Positions 28,848 through 37,390 of a DNA stretch of 64,000 nt are shown here, one piece after another. Position 1 is the stretch's first letter. Each line of letters begins with the position of its first letter. This stretch comes from Thermoflavifilum sp. Its GTDB lineage: Bacteria; Bacteroidota; Bacteroidia; Chitinophagales; Chitinophagaceae. The stretch lies in contig NZ_CP063141.1 of the NCBI RefSeq assembly GCF_014961315.1, forward strand, positions 2,717,123-2,781,122. Direction: 5' to 3'. The notes under the pieces are model-generated. The model saw only the letters and a program-made list of their open reading frames with translations. It had not been told where the DNA came from and did no database searches. The translations under genes were made by a program, and so were the position numbers.

Positions 28848-29156
28848 CTATTTGAAATTATCAATAAAAGACCTCATGATTTTATCATTCGGTGAGGAAA
28901 ATAAAGCATAAATGTTATCCACATTCGCAGTTGATTTTAATGATATAGTAATTCCGTGGTCTGTTTTTGCTAGTCCAATTTCTAAAGAACCAACCACAAA
29001 AAAGTTGTCGAATTTTGCGTAGAATTGATTAAGGCTTTCATTTTGTTCAATCATTTTAAAGCCACCAGCTTCTAACGCAGACTTACATTTAATCTTTGCT
29101 TCTTCTAATGTTCCATTAAATTGAAGACTTTTCTCTTTACTTTTTCTAATTGCCAT
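28848..29156 (-). CDS. Small protein of unknown function
   Basis: A 102-residue AT-rich gene on the minus strand. The protein is basic at its start (MAIRKSKEKSL) and has an alpha/beta pattern with EAKIKCKSALEAGGFKMIEQ, FYAKFDNFFVVGSLEIGLAK and ITISLKSTANVDNIYALF. I recognise no domain; it could be a small bactofilin- or NTF2-like fold. It is the leftmost gene of the cassette-like series whose spacer is the inverted repeat at 29191-29362. Confidence 0.6.
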   Translation of the reverse strand: MAIRKSKEKSLQFNGTLEEAKIKCKSALEAGGFKMIEQNESLNQFYAKFDNFFVVGSLEIGLAKTDHGITISLKSTANVDNIYALFSSPNDKIMRSFIDNFK

Positions 29157-29190
29157 AATTTTTTAAGTTTTAATTAATACTAAAGTTAGA

Positions 29191-29362
29191 GTATTTGCGA
29201 AGGCAGGGAATTCATTGATTGTCCAGCCCGGTACAAATGCCCATTTAAAAATATGTTGTCGAAGTTAAGAACTAAAGCTGAACATTGAATGTCGAGCCCG
29301 AACCGCTGCTGATGCCTGCACATAGTTAAAGTTACATTGTCCCGCCCTGCTTTTGCAAATAC
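29191..29362. repeat. Imperfect inverted-repeat spacer (cassette-like) 1
   Basis: GTATTTGCGAAGGCAGGG (29191-29208) is the near-perfect reverse complement of CCCTGCTTTTGCAAATAC (29345-29362), 16 of 18 matching, around a 136-base middle. It lies between two small minus-strand genes. The TTTGCG..GGC.GGG core is shared with the spacer at 30741-30938, so this is a family of intergenic elements and not a single hairpin. Confidence 0.6.
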
Positions 29363-29388
29363 TTTTATTATGCGTTCGCCCTTCTTCT

Positions 29389-29976
29389 TCATTGTCTGTA
29401 ATGATTAGCTTTTATGTTATCTGCTGCAAGTCGTACTGTTTCTTCTATTCTTTTTTTCCTTGTTTCTTCTTTCTTTGCGTTGAGTATCCACTCTAGAATA
29501 ATTCGTTTTGAAGATGGTGGAAAAGCAAGAAAGTTTTTTAAGGCTGTCTTGATTTTGTTTAGTTTTTTTGTAAGTCGTCGGGAATTACGGATTTTTGAAC
29601 ATCGACCAGTGCTTCCCATGTGCCTGTTTTTTTTGCCAGGTCAATTAGTTTCTGCCCGCTTGGTGTCATTAGCCCTTGGGCTAACATTTTTTTCTGCTCG
29701 TTCTCTGTTGGCTTTGCTCCAATTACTTTTGGGTTTTCGTTGAGCGAAAAGCTGATACTTACTTTCTGCATCTCGCTTGTGAGCGATACTGTCTATCCAA
29801 CCAAAGCAAATAGCTTCTTCAACTGCTTCGTCATAATAAACGCTTTTAGTCTCGCTGCCTTTATGATAAATGATAAGCCAAACAGATTTTTCCGTTTGGC
29901 TATTTTTCTCCAGCCATTTACGCCATTCTTTTCGTGTCTTGGCATGAAAAGTTTTTATGTCATTGTGAAGCTCCAT
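29389..29976 (-). pseudogene. YdeI/OmdA-like protein, two frame breaks
   Basis: About 195 residues when stitched: MELHNDIKTFHAKTRKEWRKWL, then SVWLIIYHKG and EAVEEAICFGWIDS, the YdeI (bacteriocin-protection, YdeI/OmpD-associated) signature. After a slip near 29700 it continues in another frame (KKMLAQGLMTPSGQKLIDLAKKTGTW), and after another slip near 29580 as KIKTALKNFLAFPPSSKRIILEWILNAKKEETRKKRIEE. The content is intact apart from single-base slips, one in a T/A run near 29700. Its start at 29976 meets the SDR stop, giving a two-gene cassette. Confidence 0.72.
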
Positions 29977-30695
29977 TACCAACTCAATGTTTGTCCGTCT
30001 CTAAAAAATTCTACTGTTGGTCCGTCTTGAGGTAATGTCGCAGCCCAAACAATTCCTTTTGCTCCTTCGCTTACAGGTCTTGCTCCCCATTGTTCTGTTC
30101 CAGGATAGGTTGCTGTAAAATCTGGATCAACAGAATTAATTTTGATTTTGCTTTTGCTTTCTTTAAGTTGTGTCGCCACTTTTACTGTCAAACCATTTAA
30201 AGCAAGTTTTGTAATGCCGTAAACAGGCACTTTACTGAAATGATGTGCAAGTCCAAAAACAGGGTCGCCAAACGAAGCTGCACCATTCGAAACATTTACA
30301 ATTCTTGGACTGTCGCTTTTTTCAAGTAGTTTGTGAAATGCCTTAATCATTCTCCAGGCACCTAAAAGGTTTGTGTCAAAAGCGTCCTTTACAAATTGCA
30401 AGTCTGTCGAAAGCGGCCCTCCACCCTGGTCAAAAAACGCTCCTGCATTATTCACAAGAGCATCTAACTTTCCGAATTCGGTTTCAATTTCTTTCGCCAG
30501 ATTGTTAACCGAATTGTCGCTTGTAACATCTAATTGTTTTGCCATCACATTAAGCTGTTTGGCAAGATCAGAAACTTTATCAAAGTTTCTTGCAGCAATG
30601 ATAACTATAAAGCCAAGTTCTTTTAATTGTTTGGCGGTTTCATAGCCAAGTCCCTTTTCTCGGCTAACCCCTGTAATGATTGCTATTTTGCCCAT
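29976..30695 (-). CDS. Short-chain dehydrogenase/reductase
   Basis: A 239-residue SDR oxidoreductase. The cofactor loop reads TGVSREKGLG, an unusual replacement of TGxxxGxG. Then LDALVNNAGAFFDQGG (NNAG, about 83), RIVNVSNGAA with the catalytic serine (about 137), and YGITK (YxxxK, about 160). It is AT-rich compared with core genes and sits inside the cassette array. Substrate unknown. Its end overlaps the YdeI-like start. Confidence 0.85.
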   Translation of the reverse strand: MGKIAIITGVSREKGLGYETAKQLKELGFIVIIAARNFDKVSDLAKQLNVMAKQLDVTSDNSVNNLAKEIETEFGKLDALVNNAGAFFDQGGGPLSTDLQFVKDAFDTNLLGAWRMIKAFHKLLEKSDSPRIVNVSNGAASFGDPVFGLAHHFSKVPVYGITKLALNGLTVKVATQLKESKSKIKINSVDPDFTATYPGTEQWGARPVSEGAKGIVWAATLPQDGPTVEFFRDGQTLSW

Positions 30696-30740
30696 TTTAA
30701 TATATCATTAATTGTTTGCAGTGTGTCCAATAAGGTGACG

Positions 30741-30938
30741 CATAACGGCCACAGCTTTGCGTTCGGCAGGGCATTTGGAAAACGTTCAGCCTGGAACTGC
30801 AGCCGATTAAAGATACAAAAGTTGAAAACATATTCTATTGCTCATCCTTGTTCGGTCAGCCCGATATGTAGCTGATAGTAGCACTGCCGATAAGGATTTA
30901 TTCGTTGCCCCCCGCCTGACGCAAAACCGATGTTACCG
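30741..30938. repeat. Imperfect inverted-repeat spacer (cassette-like) 2
   Basis: The left arm 30741-30774 (TAACGG... TTTGCGT..GGCAGGGCA) pairs with the right arm 30905-30938 (TGCCCCCCGCC.. ACGCAAA.. GTTACCG) across 130 bases. Shared with spacer 1 are TTTGCG and the GGC.GGG block. Arms ending in TAAC / GTTA recall attC-type cassette recombination sites. No open reading frame is convincing inside it. Confidence 0.6.
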
Positions 30939-30951
30939 GCTGCCGTTCTTG

Positions 30952-31482
30952 TCACTCGTTATCATTCAGTTTAAGTTTCATCATTATGTCGGTTTGCTCG
31001 TCATTGCCTAACTTGAAAATATGTTTGTCAAACTCTACAAAACCGTTTTTCTTGTAAAAGTTTATTGCTCTCGGATTTTCTTCCCATACACCAAGCCAAA
31101 CATATTCTGCGTTTTTCTGTCTTGCGATTTTAATTGCTTGTCGTAAAAGTAGTTGTCCAACTCCTTTTCCGTGATATTCTTTCAGCACATAAATTCTTTC
31201 AATTTCAACGGCTTTGTTGTCTTGCAACTCTGTCTGTGATTGTCCGAAATTCAGTTTTAAATAACCGATTACTTTGTTGTCAAGTGTTGCGAAATAAAAC
31301 TCAGCGTTATTGTCGCTAAGCTCTGTCGTCAGTTTAGTAAACGAAAAAGCTTCGTCAAGATATTTGTTCATATTTTCTTCGGTGTTGCCCGAAGCGAATG
31401 TTTCGTAAAATGTCAGTCTGCCGATTTTTTGTAACTCTTCAAGGTCGTTAGTTGTTACTTTTATTATCTCAATGTTGCTCAT
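30952..31482 (-). CDS. GNAT family N-acetyltransferase
   Basis: A 176-residue acetyltransferase: IEIIKVTTNDLEELQKIGRL at the start, ATLDNKVIGYLKLNFG, then the acetyl-CoA loop IERIYVLKEYHGKGVGQLLL (motif A, Q/RxxGxG/A as YHGKGVG near residue 115) and the C-terminal VWEENPRAINFYKKNGF. It acetylates an unknown amine, possibly a drug or polyamine. AT-rich; first cassette-like gene left of the recombinase. Confidence 0.88.
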   Translation of the reverse strand: MSNIEIIKVTTNDLEELQKIGRLTFYETFASGNTEENMNKYLDEAFSFTKLTTELSDNNAEFYFATLDNKVIGYLKLNFGQSQTELQDNKAVEIERIYVLKEYHGKGVGQLLLRQAIKIARQKNAEYVWLGVWEENPRAINFYKKNGFVEFDKHIFKLGNDEQTDIMMKLKLNDNE

Positions 31483-31826
31483 ACTTGTCGCTAAATATTT
31501 TTGTCTGCCGAAACGTTACTGTCAGTCGTCCGAAATTGTCTGTTTAGTCGTTAACCAAGTCCTGTCAGACCTGAATTACTGTCCCCCGCTACTGAACTGA
31601 AATAAAAGAACAAAAGTTAAAAGTAAAACTGTCGCTTAGCAAAAAGTCCCGATGGGGGACAGTCATTCAGCGTCTAATAAAACTCTCGTCAATGGTTGCA
31701 CTGTCGGTTTCGCACGGTTGCCGGTAACACGCAAATATACGCAATATATTCTTTTTTGTATCTTTAATGGCAGGAAAACCCCAAAGATATTCCAAAATTA
31801 TACAACATAGCGGGAAACAGAATATT
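31483..31826. other. Region between array and recombinase (possible attI-like site)
   Basis: No gene is visible. A 17-bp inverted repeat (31571-31587 with 31654-31670, 16 of 17 matching, core ACTGTCCCCC / GGGGGACAGT) spans a 66-base middle. At about 31712-31745 a CGGTTGCCGGTAACACGC string resembles the right end of spacer 2. The recombinase promoter may include TATCTTTA at 31759-31766. Confidence 0.45.
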
Positions 31827-32650
31827 ATGGAGAATTTTACGAAACTTATGAAAATTAAACGTTATGCTCTCTCTACCATTCGTTCCTACAAAAATGCCAT
31901 ATCTCTATTCTTAAATGCCTTCCCCGACAAAAATCCGGAAAATATCTCCATTCGTGAAATTGAAGAGTTTTTATACCGCAAAATCAAACAGGAAACATAT
32001 CTGCATCTTATCAAAAAACTTTGGTGGGCGCCATTCAGTTTCTTTACAACAATATGTGGCGTAAAAATTTCCAACTGAAACATCTTTACCCTGATCGCAG
32101 AGAATACAAATTACCCGTTGTTTTATCCAAAGAAGAAGTTCAAAAAATTATCCAATCCTGCAATAACATCAAACACAAAGCTATATTGGCCATTATTTAC
32201 GGTAGAGGATTAAGATTATCAGAGTGCTTAAATCTTACTATCAAGGATATTGATTCACAAAGAATGCTCATAAAAATTACCCAATCAAAGGGGAATAAAG
32301 ACAGGTATGTCCCTTTATCAAAAAATTTGTTGCAATTGCTGAGAGATTATTGGAAGGTTTACAAGACAAAACATTATTTGTTTGAAGGGCAGCGTGGGGA
32401 TAAATACTCATCAAGAAGCGTTCAGAATATTTTTAAAAATGCTTTGAAAAAATCAGATATTCAGAAAGATGCCACGGTGCATTCATTGAGGCATTCTTAT
32501 GCAACCCATTTGTTAGAAAGCGGCACGGATATACGCATTATTCAGGTATTACTGGGACATAAGAATTTAAAAACCACACAAATTTATACACAGGTAAGTA
32601 GTTCTACTATTCAAAAACTTCATATTCTACTGGACGATATGCATATCTGA
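31827..32650 (+). pseudogene. Tyrosine recombinase (integrase), one-base frame break
   Basis: A site-specific recombinase of about 274 residues: SAM-like N-domain (MENFTKLMKIKRYALSTIRSYKNAI) and catalytic domain with YGRGLRLSEC (Arg I, about 32197), HSLRHSYATHLLESG (His and Arg II, about 32481), LLGHKNLKTTQIYTQV (third histidine, then the tyrosine nucleophile). The frame breaks in the A-run at 32013-32018, where six A residues stand where seven would restore a continuous SAM-like to core transition (TLVGAIQFLYNN). It lacks the IntI-specific extra helix, so I call it XerA/phage-type. It is divergent from the leftward cassettes, as in an integron. Confidence 0.85.
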
Positions 32651-33059
32651 TGGTTCTTGCATATTGGTTACGGAAGGCAGGGTTATTAAAAAAATCAAGC
32701 AGTTTTAAGTGAGTTTTTTAAAGCATAACGGAAGTAATGTAAAGTGAAAATACACTTCACACAATTATTCTAACTTTGCGTTCGGGCGGATTTCAAAGCA
32801 TCCGCCAAAGGCGTATCAACCGACAATAAACTTGATGCAAGCACAAAGCTTGATTTAAGCATTGAACCACCAATTCCTTGTAGGGGCTATTATCGGCTTG
32901 TTGTTGTTCTGTCTTGTATTTTTTCATTGTAATAGTTGTCTAAAAAGTTGCCTGCAATTTATGAAATTAATCAGTGTATGTTTTCATTCTAATTTTTAAT
33001 GTCGAATTGTTATCCTTCCGGTTGACAAAGTTCGTAGGGATGTTAGCACCATTTTTTAA
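32651..33059. other. Spacer after the recombinase
   Basis: No convincing gene. It holds CATAACGG at about 32725, a TAACTTTG box at 32771-32778, the TTTGCGTTCGGGCGG string shared in part with the cassette spacers, and a 7-bp hairpin GGCGGAT / ATCCGCC. This looks like one more cassette spacer or its remnant; no long inverted arm partner was found. Confidence 0.4.
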
Positions 33060-33323
33060 TTAATATGTTCTTAATATTTTTTCCATCTTTTTTACTTTAG
33101 CTAATTCGTCCACTAATTTATCAAGGTAACGAACTTTTCGGGTTAATGGGTCCTCTATTTCTTCAATTCTGTAACCGCAAATTACACCAGTGATTAGATT
33201 GGCTTTGGGATTTAGATGAGCAAGCTTAAAAATTTCTTCAAAAGTTGCTTTTTCATCTATTAGTTTTTTGAATTTTGCATCACTTTTCTCCATATTTTGA
33301 TTATTTATTTTAGATTGTTTCAT
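33060..33323 (-). pseudogene. DUF2200-like protein, N-terminal part missing
   Basis: From the ATG at 33323 about 87 residues. The C-terminal 65 match the DUF2200 pattern I remember: [58 protein letters not shown]. The normal family has about 115 residues, with an N-terminal segment not found here. It is either a truncated copy or a gene whose 5' part was replaced during cassette exchange. Function unknown. Confidence 0.65.
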
Positions 33324-33386
33324 ATGGTCTGTTAAGTTCAAATGCGCGTTACCCCACAATGTTTTCAGACGAATGTATCAAATGTA

Positions 33387-33902
33387 TCAGCCCTGTGCGC
33401 ATTTTTTTACCGTTTCCCATGTGCGGGTGGTTTGTTCTTTGCCAAAGGTTTTCTTCAGAAGGCTCATGAACACCGGACCTTTTGGATGAGGAACATAAGT
33501 GGTAAACACCTCCAATCCCTGTACTTCATGGATAATAACGCCCTCATGCCGGATAGGTAGAGCAAGCTTCGCATCGGGAACACGCCATAAAAAAGTTACG
33601 ACCGGCTTCGCTCCCTTCGGAAACGAATAATTACTAAAGGGTTCTGTAGCCAGCAGTTTACGCAGATGCTCAACCGAGCGGATGGTAACCGGGAAGGAAC
33701 GCCCGATATTCTTTTGAAGCTGCTGTTCTATGCTCCGTGCGAGGGTTTCTTCATCTTCAATCGTCGCATGAAAAGCCACATTGCCGCTGGAAAGTATCGT
33801 CTTCACTTCCATGAAGCCAGCTTGCTCAAGAAGCTGCTTCAGGTCTGTCATTTTCAGATTCATGGGGCTTACACCCCGCAGAAAAGCTACAAATCTGGGC
33901 AT
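33387..33902 (-). CDS. DUF1697 family protein
   Basis: A 171-residue cytoplasmic protein that fits DUF1697: start MPRFVAFLRGVSPMNLKMTDLK, then LEQAGFMEVKTILSSGNVAF, RSFPVTIRSVEHL and the end TTRTWETVKKCA. Common in Bacteroidota and Actinobacteria near mobile genes, with no known function. It is more GC-rich than the neighbouring cassettes. Intact. Confidence 0.88.
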   Translation of the reverse strand: MPRFVAFLRGVSPMNLKMTDLKQLLEQAGFMEVKTILSSGNVAFHATIEDEETLARSIEQQLQKNIGRSFPVTIRSVEHLRKLLATEPFSNYSFPKGAKPVVTFLWRVPDAKLALPIRHEGVIIHEVQGLEVFTTYVPHPKGPVFMSLLKKTFGKEQTTRTWETVKKCAQG

Positions 33903-33907
33903 GGTAT

Positions 33908-34168
33908 TTATCCTAACATGATAGCAATATAAATATTTCCATTGCTTATCGGCGAAGTGAAAGCATCACATCTTTCTTTATCTTCAAACGATTTGCCCTG
34001 CCACTTCCCCTTCCAGGTAATCGGGTTCCCCACGCGCCAGTCCGTGGCAACGTTTCTCCCAAACATGAATTGTTTGATGGCCTCAGGATTCACCGATGCA
34101 CTCCAGACCTTTTCGGCAGGTGCATTTATGGTGATGGAAGCTCTGGCAATCAGGTTATTGTTCATCAT
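33908..34168 (-). pseudogene. SRPBCC/AHSA1-like protein, truncated
   Basis: From the ATG at 34168, 86 residues follow AHSA1 proteins: IARASITINAPAEKVWSASVNP, KQFMFGRNVATDWRVGNPITWKGKW, then after the KSFEDK strand the sequence (ERCDAFTSPISNG) departs from the family and ends. Full proteins are about 140 residues, so the C-terminal third is lost and replaced by unrelated bases. It is the second AHSA1-type gene in the window, the first being at 27298-27711. Confidence 0.65.
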
Positions 34169-34203
34169 TAGATACTGTTTACAGAGTTCCCATGCTAAGC
34201 AAT

Positions 34204-34336
34204 GGCGCCTAACGCTCAGGTCCAGCAGGGGGTATTTTGAAACCGGACACTTGTTCTCCAGATTGCACATTATTTAGCTGGAATATCTTCATGCTAAACC
34301 GTAAGTCTGCATTGGCTATAGCCGATTTTAGGCGTT
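34204..34336. repeat. Cassette-like spacer 3
   Basis: CGCCTAA (about 34204-34211, in GGCGCCTAACGC) pairs with TTAGGCG (about 34329-34336) across 120 bases between two minus-strand genes. The ends resemble attC-type GCCTAAC / GTTAGGC cores. Weaker than spacers 1 and 2. Confidence 0.4.
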
Positions 34337-34720
34337 CGTGTCTTTCTTTTTTACTATACCTGCCAATGCACCACCTAAAAGGCCAACCAATGCAGAAAAT
34401 CCAATTACAAGTACTGCAGTCATAATCCAAAGCCCTGTCGTTACTTCGATGGCAAAGCCACCCGTGTTTGCATCAAGTAGCATTGAAAGTTTCCATCCAA
34501 TAGTCGAGTCAAAGAGTCCGAGAATTGCTGCGAAAAATACTCCAGTTTTTAAGCCTTTCAGCCTTGTCGCAATAAAGGCAGTTGTCCCGTAGATGAGGAA
34601 TGAAACAGGAGATAAAAGTGAATAGTTAAAGTCGAGCTGTCTCGAAGCAATTGAGCCAATCGTGTCAAGAAGTGCAACTGCCAAAATTCCGATTAATAAT
34701 ATTTTATAATGCTTTTTCAT
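34328..34720 (-). CDS. Small four-helix membrane protein
   Basis: A 130-residue protein with four hydrophobic helices (ILLIGILAVALLDTIGSIA, SPVSFLIYGTTAFIA, GVFFAAILGLFDSTIG, WIMTAVLVIGFSALVGLLGG) and a basic C-terminus KKKDTNA. It has glycine-rich helix repeats and no recognised family; it may be a small transporter-like or DUF-type protein. AT-rich; the last gene of the right-hand array. Confidence 0.6.
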   Translation of the reverse strand: MKKHYKILLIGILAVALLDTIGSIASRQLDFNYSLLSPVSFLIYGTTAFIATRLKGLKTGVFFAAILGLFDSTIGWKLSMLLDANTGGFAIEVTTGLWIMTAVLVIGFSALVGLLGGALAGIVKKKDTNA

Positions 34721-35146
34721 AATCTTTCTTTTTGCATGACAACTAATGAATATGAATCATTATTGCCTTTTTATGCTTTTAAATTCGATGGATAAAAGCA
34801 ATTATTTATTTTTTTATTATCATCCTACCTTTATTCAAAAAAATCATCCATGGGATTCTTGATATTTTCAATTGCTTTTTTACTAAGTTACATGTGTAAA
34901 AATTTTGTTTTCATCAGATTTCATCCCTTCAAGAAAACCTTCATCGTATTATCTGTATCCCATCTATTACGAAAAAACTAAGATACTCTTTGCTCAAGAA
35001 AAAATCAACCCTTTTTCACGACAAGGGCTGCAGAGCACCGCCCACTGGGACTGGTTGCCAGCCAGTATAGGCACCTACAACAATTGTAACCACGACCGTA
35101 CATACCTGGACCTGGGTGTTAGTGTTTGCTTTTACGAAGAAAGCGG
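34721..35146. other. AT-rich gap with left copy of the RM-flanking repeat
   Basis: No reliable gene; the open frame from 34905 is a low-complexity candidate that includes the repeat. Bases 34990-35140 are the left copy of the ~150-bp repeat that also lies at 36699-36849. Confidence 0.55.
34990..35140 (+). repeat. Direct repeat left of the type II RM pair
   Basis: The first 46 bases (TTGCTCAAGAAAAAATCAAC onward to GGGCTGCAGAG) are identical to 36699-36744. The remaining ~100 bases are clearly related but diverged (GTACCGCCC versus GCACCGCCC, CAGTATAAGCAC versus CAGTATAGGCAC, TTTGCTTT...). Two directly repeated copies flank the restriction genes. Confidence 0.75.
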
Positions 35147-36082
35147 CTATTTCTTCATAAGAATGGTATCGACTTTTGTTGGAAGTTGTGCTTGAAATAC
35201 CAAATGAGGCAATTGTTGATCAAATAAGCATGGCAGCACTGATCTTTTAACAGGGTAATTTGTGATGATTACTTCTGCGATTTTCCCTCGTTTTGCTGCA
35301 TTACTGTTAATAGCTCGATTTGCCAGAACCCTATCCATATAAAACCCGGATACCGCATACAAAGAACGAATAATATCAGTATCAGAATTAGAAAGCGTGA
35401 TATAAACATTTACCCTGCTTAATTCAATGCATCTATCTCTCAGTTTTTCCTGCTCTTGCATGCCGAAGCCACTGGCATGATAAGAAGTAAAGTTAGATGT
35501 TTGCGAAACGGGAACATAAGGCGGATCAAAGTACACCCAATCGCCCGGTTTTGCTCTCTCTGTAACAGTATGAAATGGTGTGCAGAGGATTTCCACTTTT
35601 TTTAAAGCATTAGAGACTGCCAGAAGATTATCTCTATCTAAATACTTCGGTCGTTTGTATCTCCCAAACGGAACATTAAACTTGCCCTGACGATTGACTC
35701 GATATAACCCATTGTAGCCCGTTTTATTCAGGTAAATCATGCGGGCCGCCCGTTCAGCAAGACTCATCTTCCATGGGTCCTGCTCACGTATTTCGTAATA
35801 AAATTTTTCATTGTGTGGAAATTCAGAAAGCAGTTGAATAACTTCTTGAACATTATCACGAATAGCCAGATAAGTATCTATCAACTCGGAATTAATGTCG
35901 GAAAGAATAGCATGCTTAATTTTGCGTTCCCTGTACAAACGAAAGAAAAGAGCCCCGCTGCCCACAAAGGGTTCGTGATACGTATTGAAATGAACCGGCA
36001 TACGCTCCAATAGAGCATTTGTTAGCTGCGTTTTACCACCGGCCCATTTCAAGAAAGGTCGCGGAAGAAGTAAATCATGCAT
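35147..36082 (-). CDS. DNA adenine methylase (Dam-type, RM partner)
   Basis: A 311-residue class alpha adenine-N6 methylase from the ATG at 36082 ([17 protein letters not shown]), one base after the endonuclease stop. SAM-binding [27 protein letters not shown], then catalytic DPPY ([12 protein letters not shown], about residue 190), as in Dam and DpnM methylases. It protects host DNA from the linked nuclease. The likely target is GATC by analogy with Dam-type pairs, which is inference. AT-richer than core genes. Confidence 0.9.
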   Translation of the reverse strand: MHDLLLPRPFLKWAGGKTQLTNALLERMPVHFNTYHEPFVGSGALFFRLYRERKIKHAILSDINSELIDTYLAIRDNVQEVIQLLSEFPHNEKFYYEIREQDPWKMSLAERAARMIYLNKTGYNGLYRVNRQGKFNVPFGRYKRPKYLDRDNLLAVSNALKKVEILCTPFHTVTERAKPGDWVYFDPPYVPVSQTSNFTSYHASGFGMQEQEKLRDRCIELSRVNVYITLSNSDTDIIRSLYAVSGFYMDRVLANRAINSNAAKRGKIAEVIITNYPVKRSVLPCLFDQQLPHLVFQAQLPTKVDTILMKK

Positions 36083-36083
36083 A

Positions 36084-36473
36084 TTACAATCCAAAATACA
36101 AACGTAACCAATCTTCTAAATCACTGAACCAAATTACTTTCCCGGTGGACATAAGGTACCCTTGCATATGTTCTGAAAATCCTTTACCATCGATAACGAC
36201 TATGCCCTCAATAGGCCAATGTTCCATATCCTGGATAGTAGCAGGAATCTTTTCTTCTGCCGTGCCTGAGGTTGCCTGAAATTTGCACTCCACCCCTAAC
36301 CTTTTACCAGTTTTTTCATCAGTAATCACTACATCAATGTATCGTTCTCGTCCCCATAGCCTTCTTGCTGCCTTGACCTCTGTTTGTGCCTTCAAACCAA
36401 GGCCCTGCGCTAAATCAACAACTCGCTGCTTCAATTCATCACCACTTCTGGGTGCTGTTCCTCTTCCTGGCAT
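36084..36473 (-). CDS. PD-(D/E)XK restriction endonuclease
   Basis: A 129-residue nuclease. The catalytic motif is visible: aspartate in [10 protein letters not shown] (about residue 46), then after 13 residues ECK in [10 protein letters not shown] (about 63). The helix [16 protein letters not shown] and the beta pattern around the motif fit restriction endonucleases of the small PD-(D/E)XK type. Its stop precedes the methylase ATG by one base on the same strand, so the genes form a type II pair. Recognition sequence cannot be read. Confidence 0.78.
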   Translation of the reverse strand: MPGRGTAPRSGDELKQRVVDLAQGLGLKAQTEVKAARRLWGRERYIDVVITDEKTGKRLGVECKFQATSGTAEEKIPATIQDMEHWPIEGIVVIDGKGFSEHMQGYLMSTGKVIWFSDLEDWLRLYFGL

Positions 36474-37024
36474 AGTAAATACTTGTTAAGCCGTTGACAT
36501 GGCTTTGTTTATTTTACTAATCGGGCGCTCTACCATCGAAGGTCCAACTTTTATGATTCATCCGGTTGCCGCTTAAAGCATTTGTCACTAACAGTCAGCA
36601 TCATATGCACTTTTGATGAATTATCACCTTCACTGTTCTCATTATTGCGCTGTAATTGGTACACGGGTTACAATGCGAAAATAATCGAAAAATAATTATT
36701 GCTCAAGAAAAAATCAACCCTTTTTCACGACAAGGGCTGCAGAGTACCGCCCGCTGTAACCGGTTTGCAGTCAGTATAAGCACTTACAACAACCGTCACA
36801 CTGCCCGCACATTGCAGCACACCTAGGCGTCAGAGTTTGCTTTCACGACGGCAACAATTGGAATCGATAGCGGCTCGGCTATGCTACGACGGATAGCAGG
36901 TACTTGATGAGTGTCTTCATGAAATTTGCTGTTTTTGCGACGCTGAAGGTAATGCTATCCAACAACCAAACTTTCCAATGTTATGGATCCACCAGCGAAA
37001 TGATCATCCATGTTCTACGTCTGG
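36474..37024. other. Gap with right RM repeat
   Basis: Contains the repeat copy at 36699-36849. The remaining bases, including an open frame from 36904, show no homology I recognise. The region right of the repeat may be an old insertion junction. Confidence 0.4.
36699..36849 (+). repeat. Direct repeat right of the type II RM pair
   Basis: Second copy of the repeat at 34990-35140, same orientation. It lies in the gap 36474-37024, which otherwise holds no gene I can support. Confidence 0.75.
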
Positions 37025-37390
37025 TTATTCGGCATTTTGCACGCAGTTTGATCGAATGGATTTTACATAAACGCTGTCAGCTACATACTTCAGAATACTG
37101 AGTTTAGGGCTTATAGAACGCAGTGCTTCAGACAGGTTCACGATCAATCTCAACTCAGGCGGCATAAGGTCTATATCTGCTTTTTGCAGGCCGAGTCCAA
37201 AATAGCAATCAACTGAAATCTTTGTCTTCCCTATCTTATCGCCAAATATTTTCTTCAATTCAGGCAGGGTCCAGTATCGAACTTCAAAGTCCTGTGCTTT
37301 TCGGAAGCGCCGTTTAGCCTGATGCCAGAGACAACGTATGCCCAAAAGGTTGGGCAAACGAGGTTTTCAATATACCAGGGATCCATTGCT
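37025..37390 (-). pseudogene. SAM-methyltransferase C-terminal fragment
   Basis: About 110 residues resembling the last third of a class I SAM methyltransferase: PNLLGIRCLWHQAKRRFRKA, FEVRYWTLPELKKIFGD, ISVDCYFGLGLQ, DLMPPELRLIVNLSEALR, SPKLSILKYVADSVYVKS. Upstream one C is missing (CCC for CCCC near 37348); ignoring it adds DPWYIENLVCP. No Rossmann fold or SAM-binding motif remains, so the gene is a fragment. The missing part was not seen nearby. Confidence 0.72.

Noticed and set aside
31827..32650. True IntI integron integrase
   Set aside because: The extra alpha-helix region specific to IntI between the second and third catalytic boxes is missing.
34905..35195. Protein gene covering the left RM repeat
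   Set aside because: The frame is not open in the second repeat copy, composition is not gene-like and no domain is seen.
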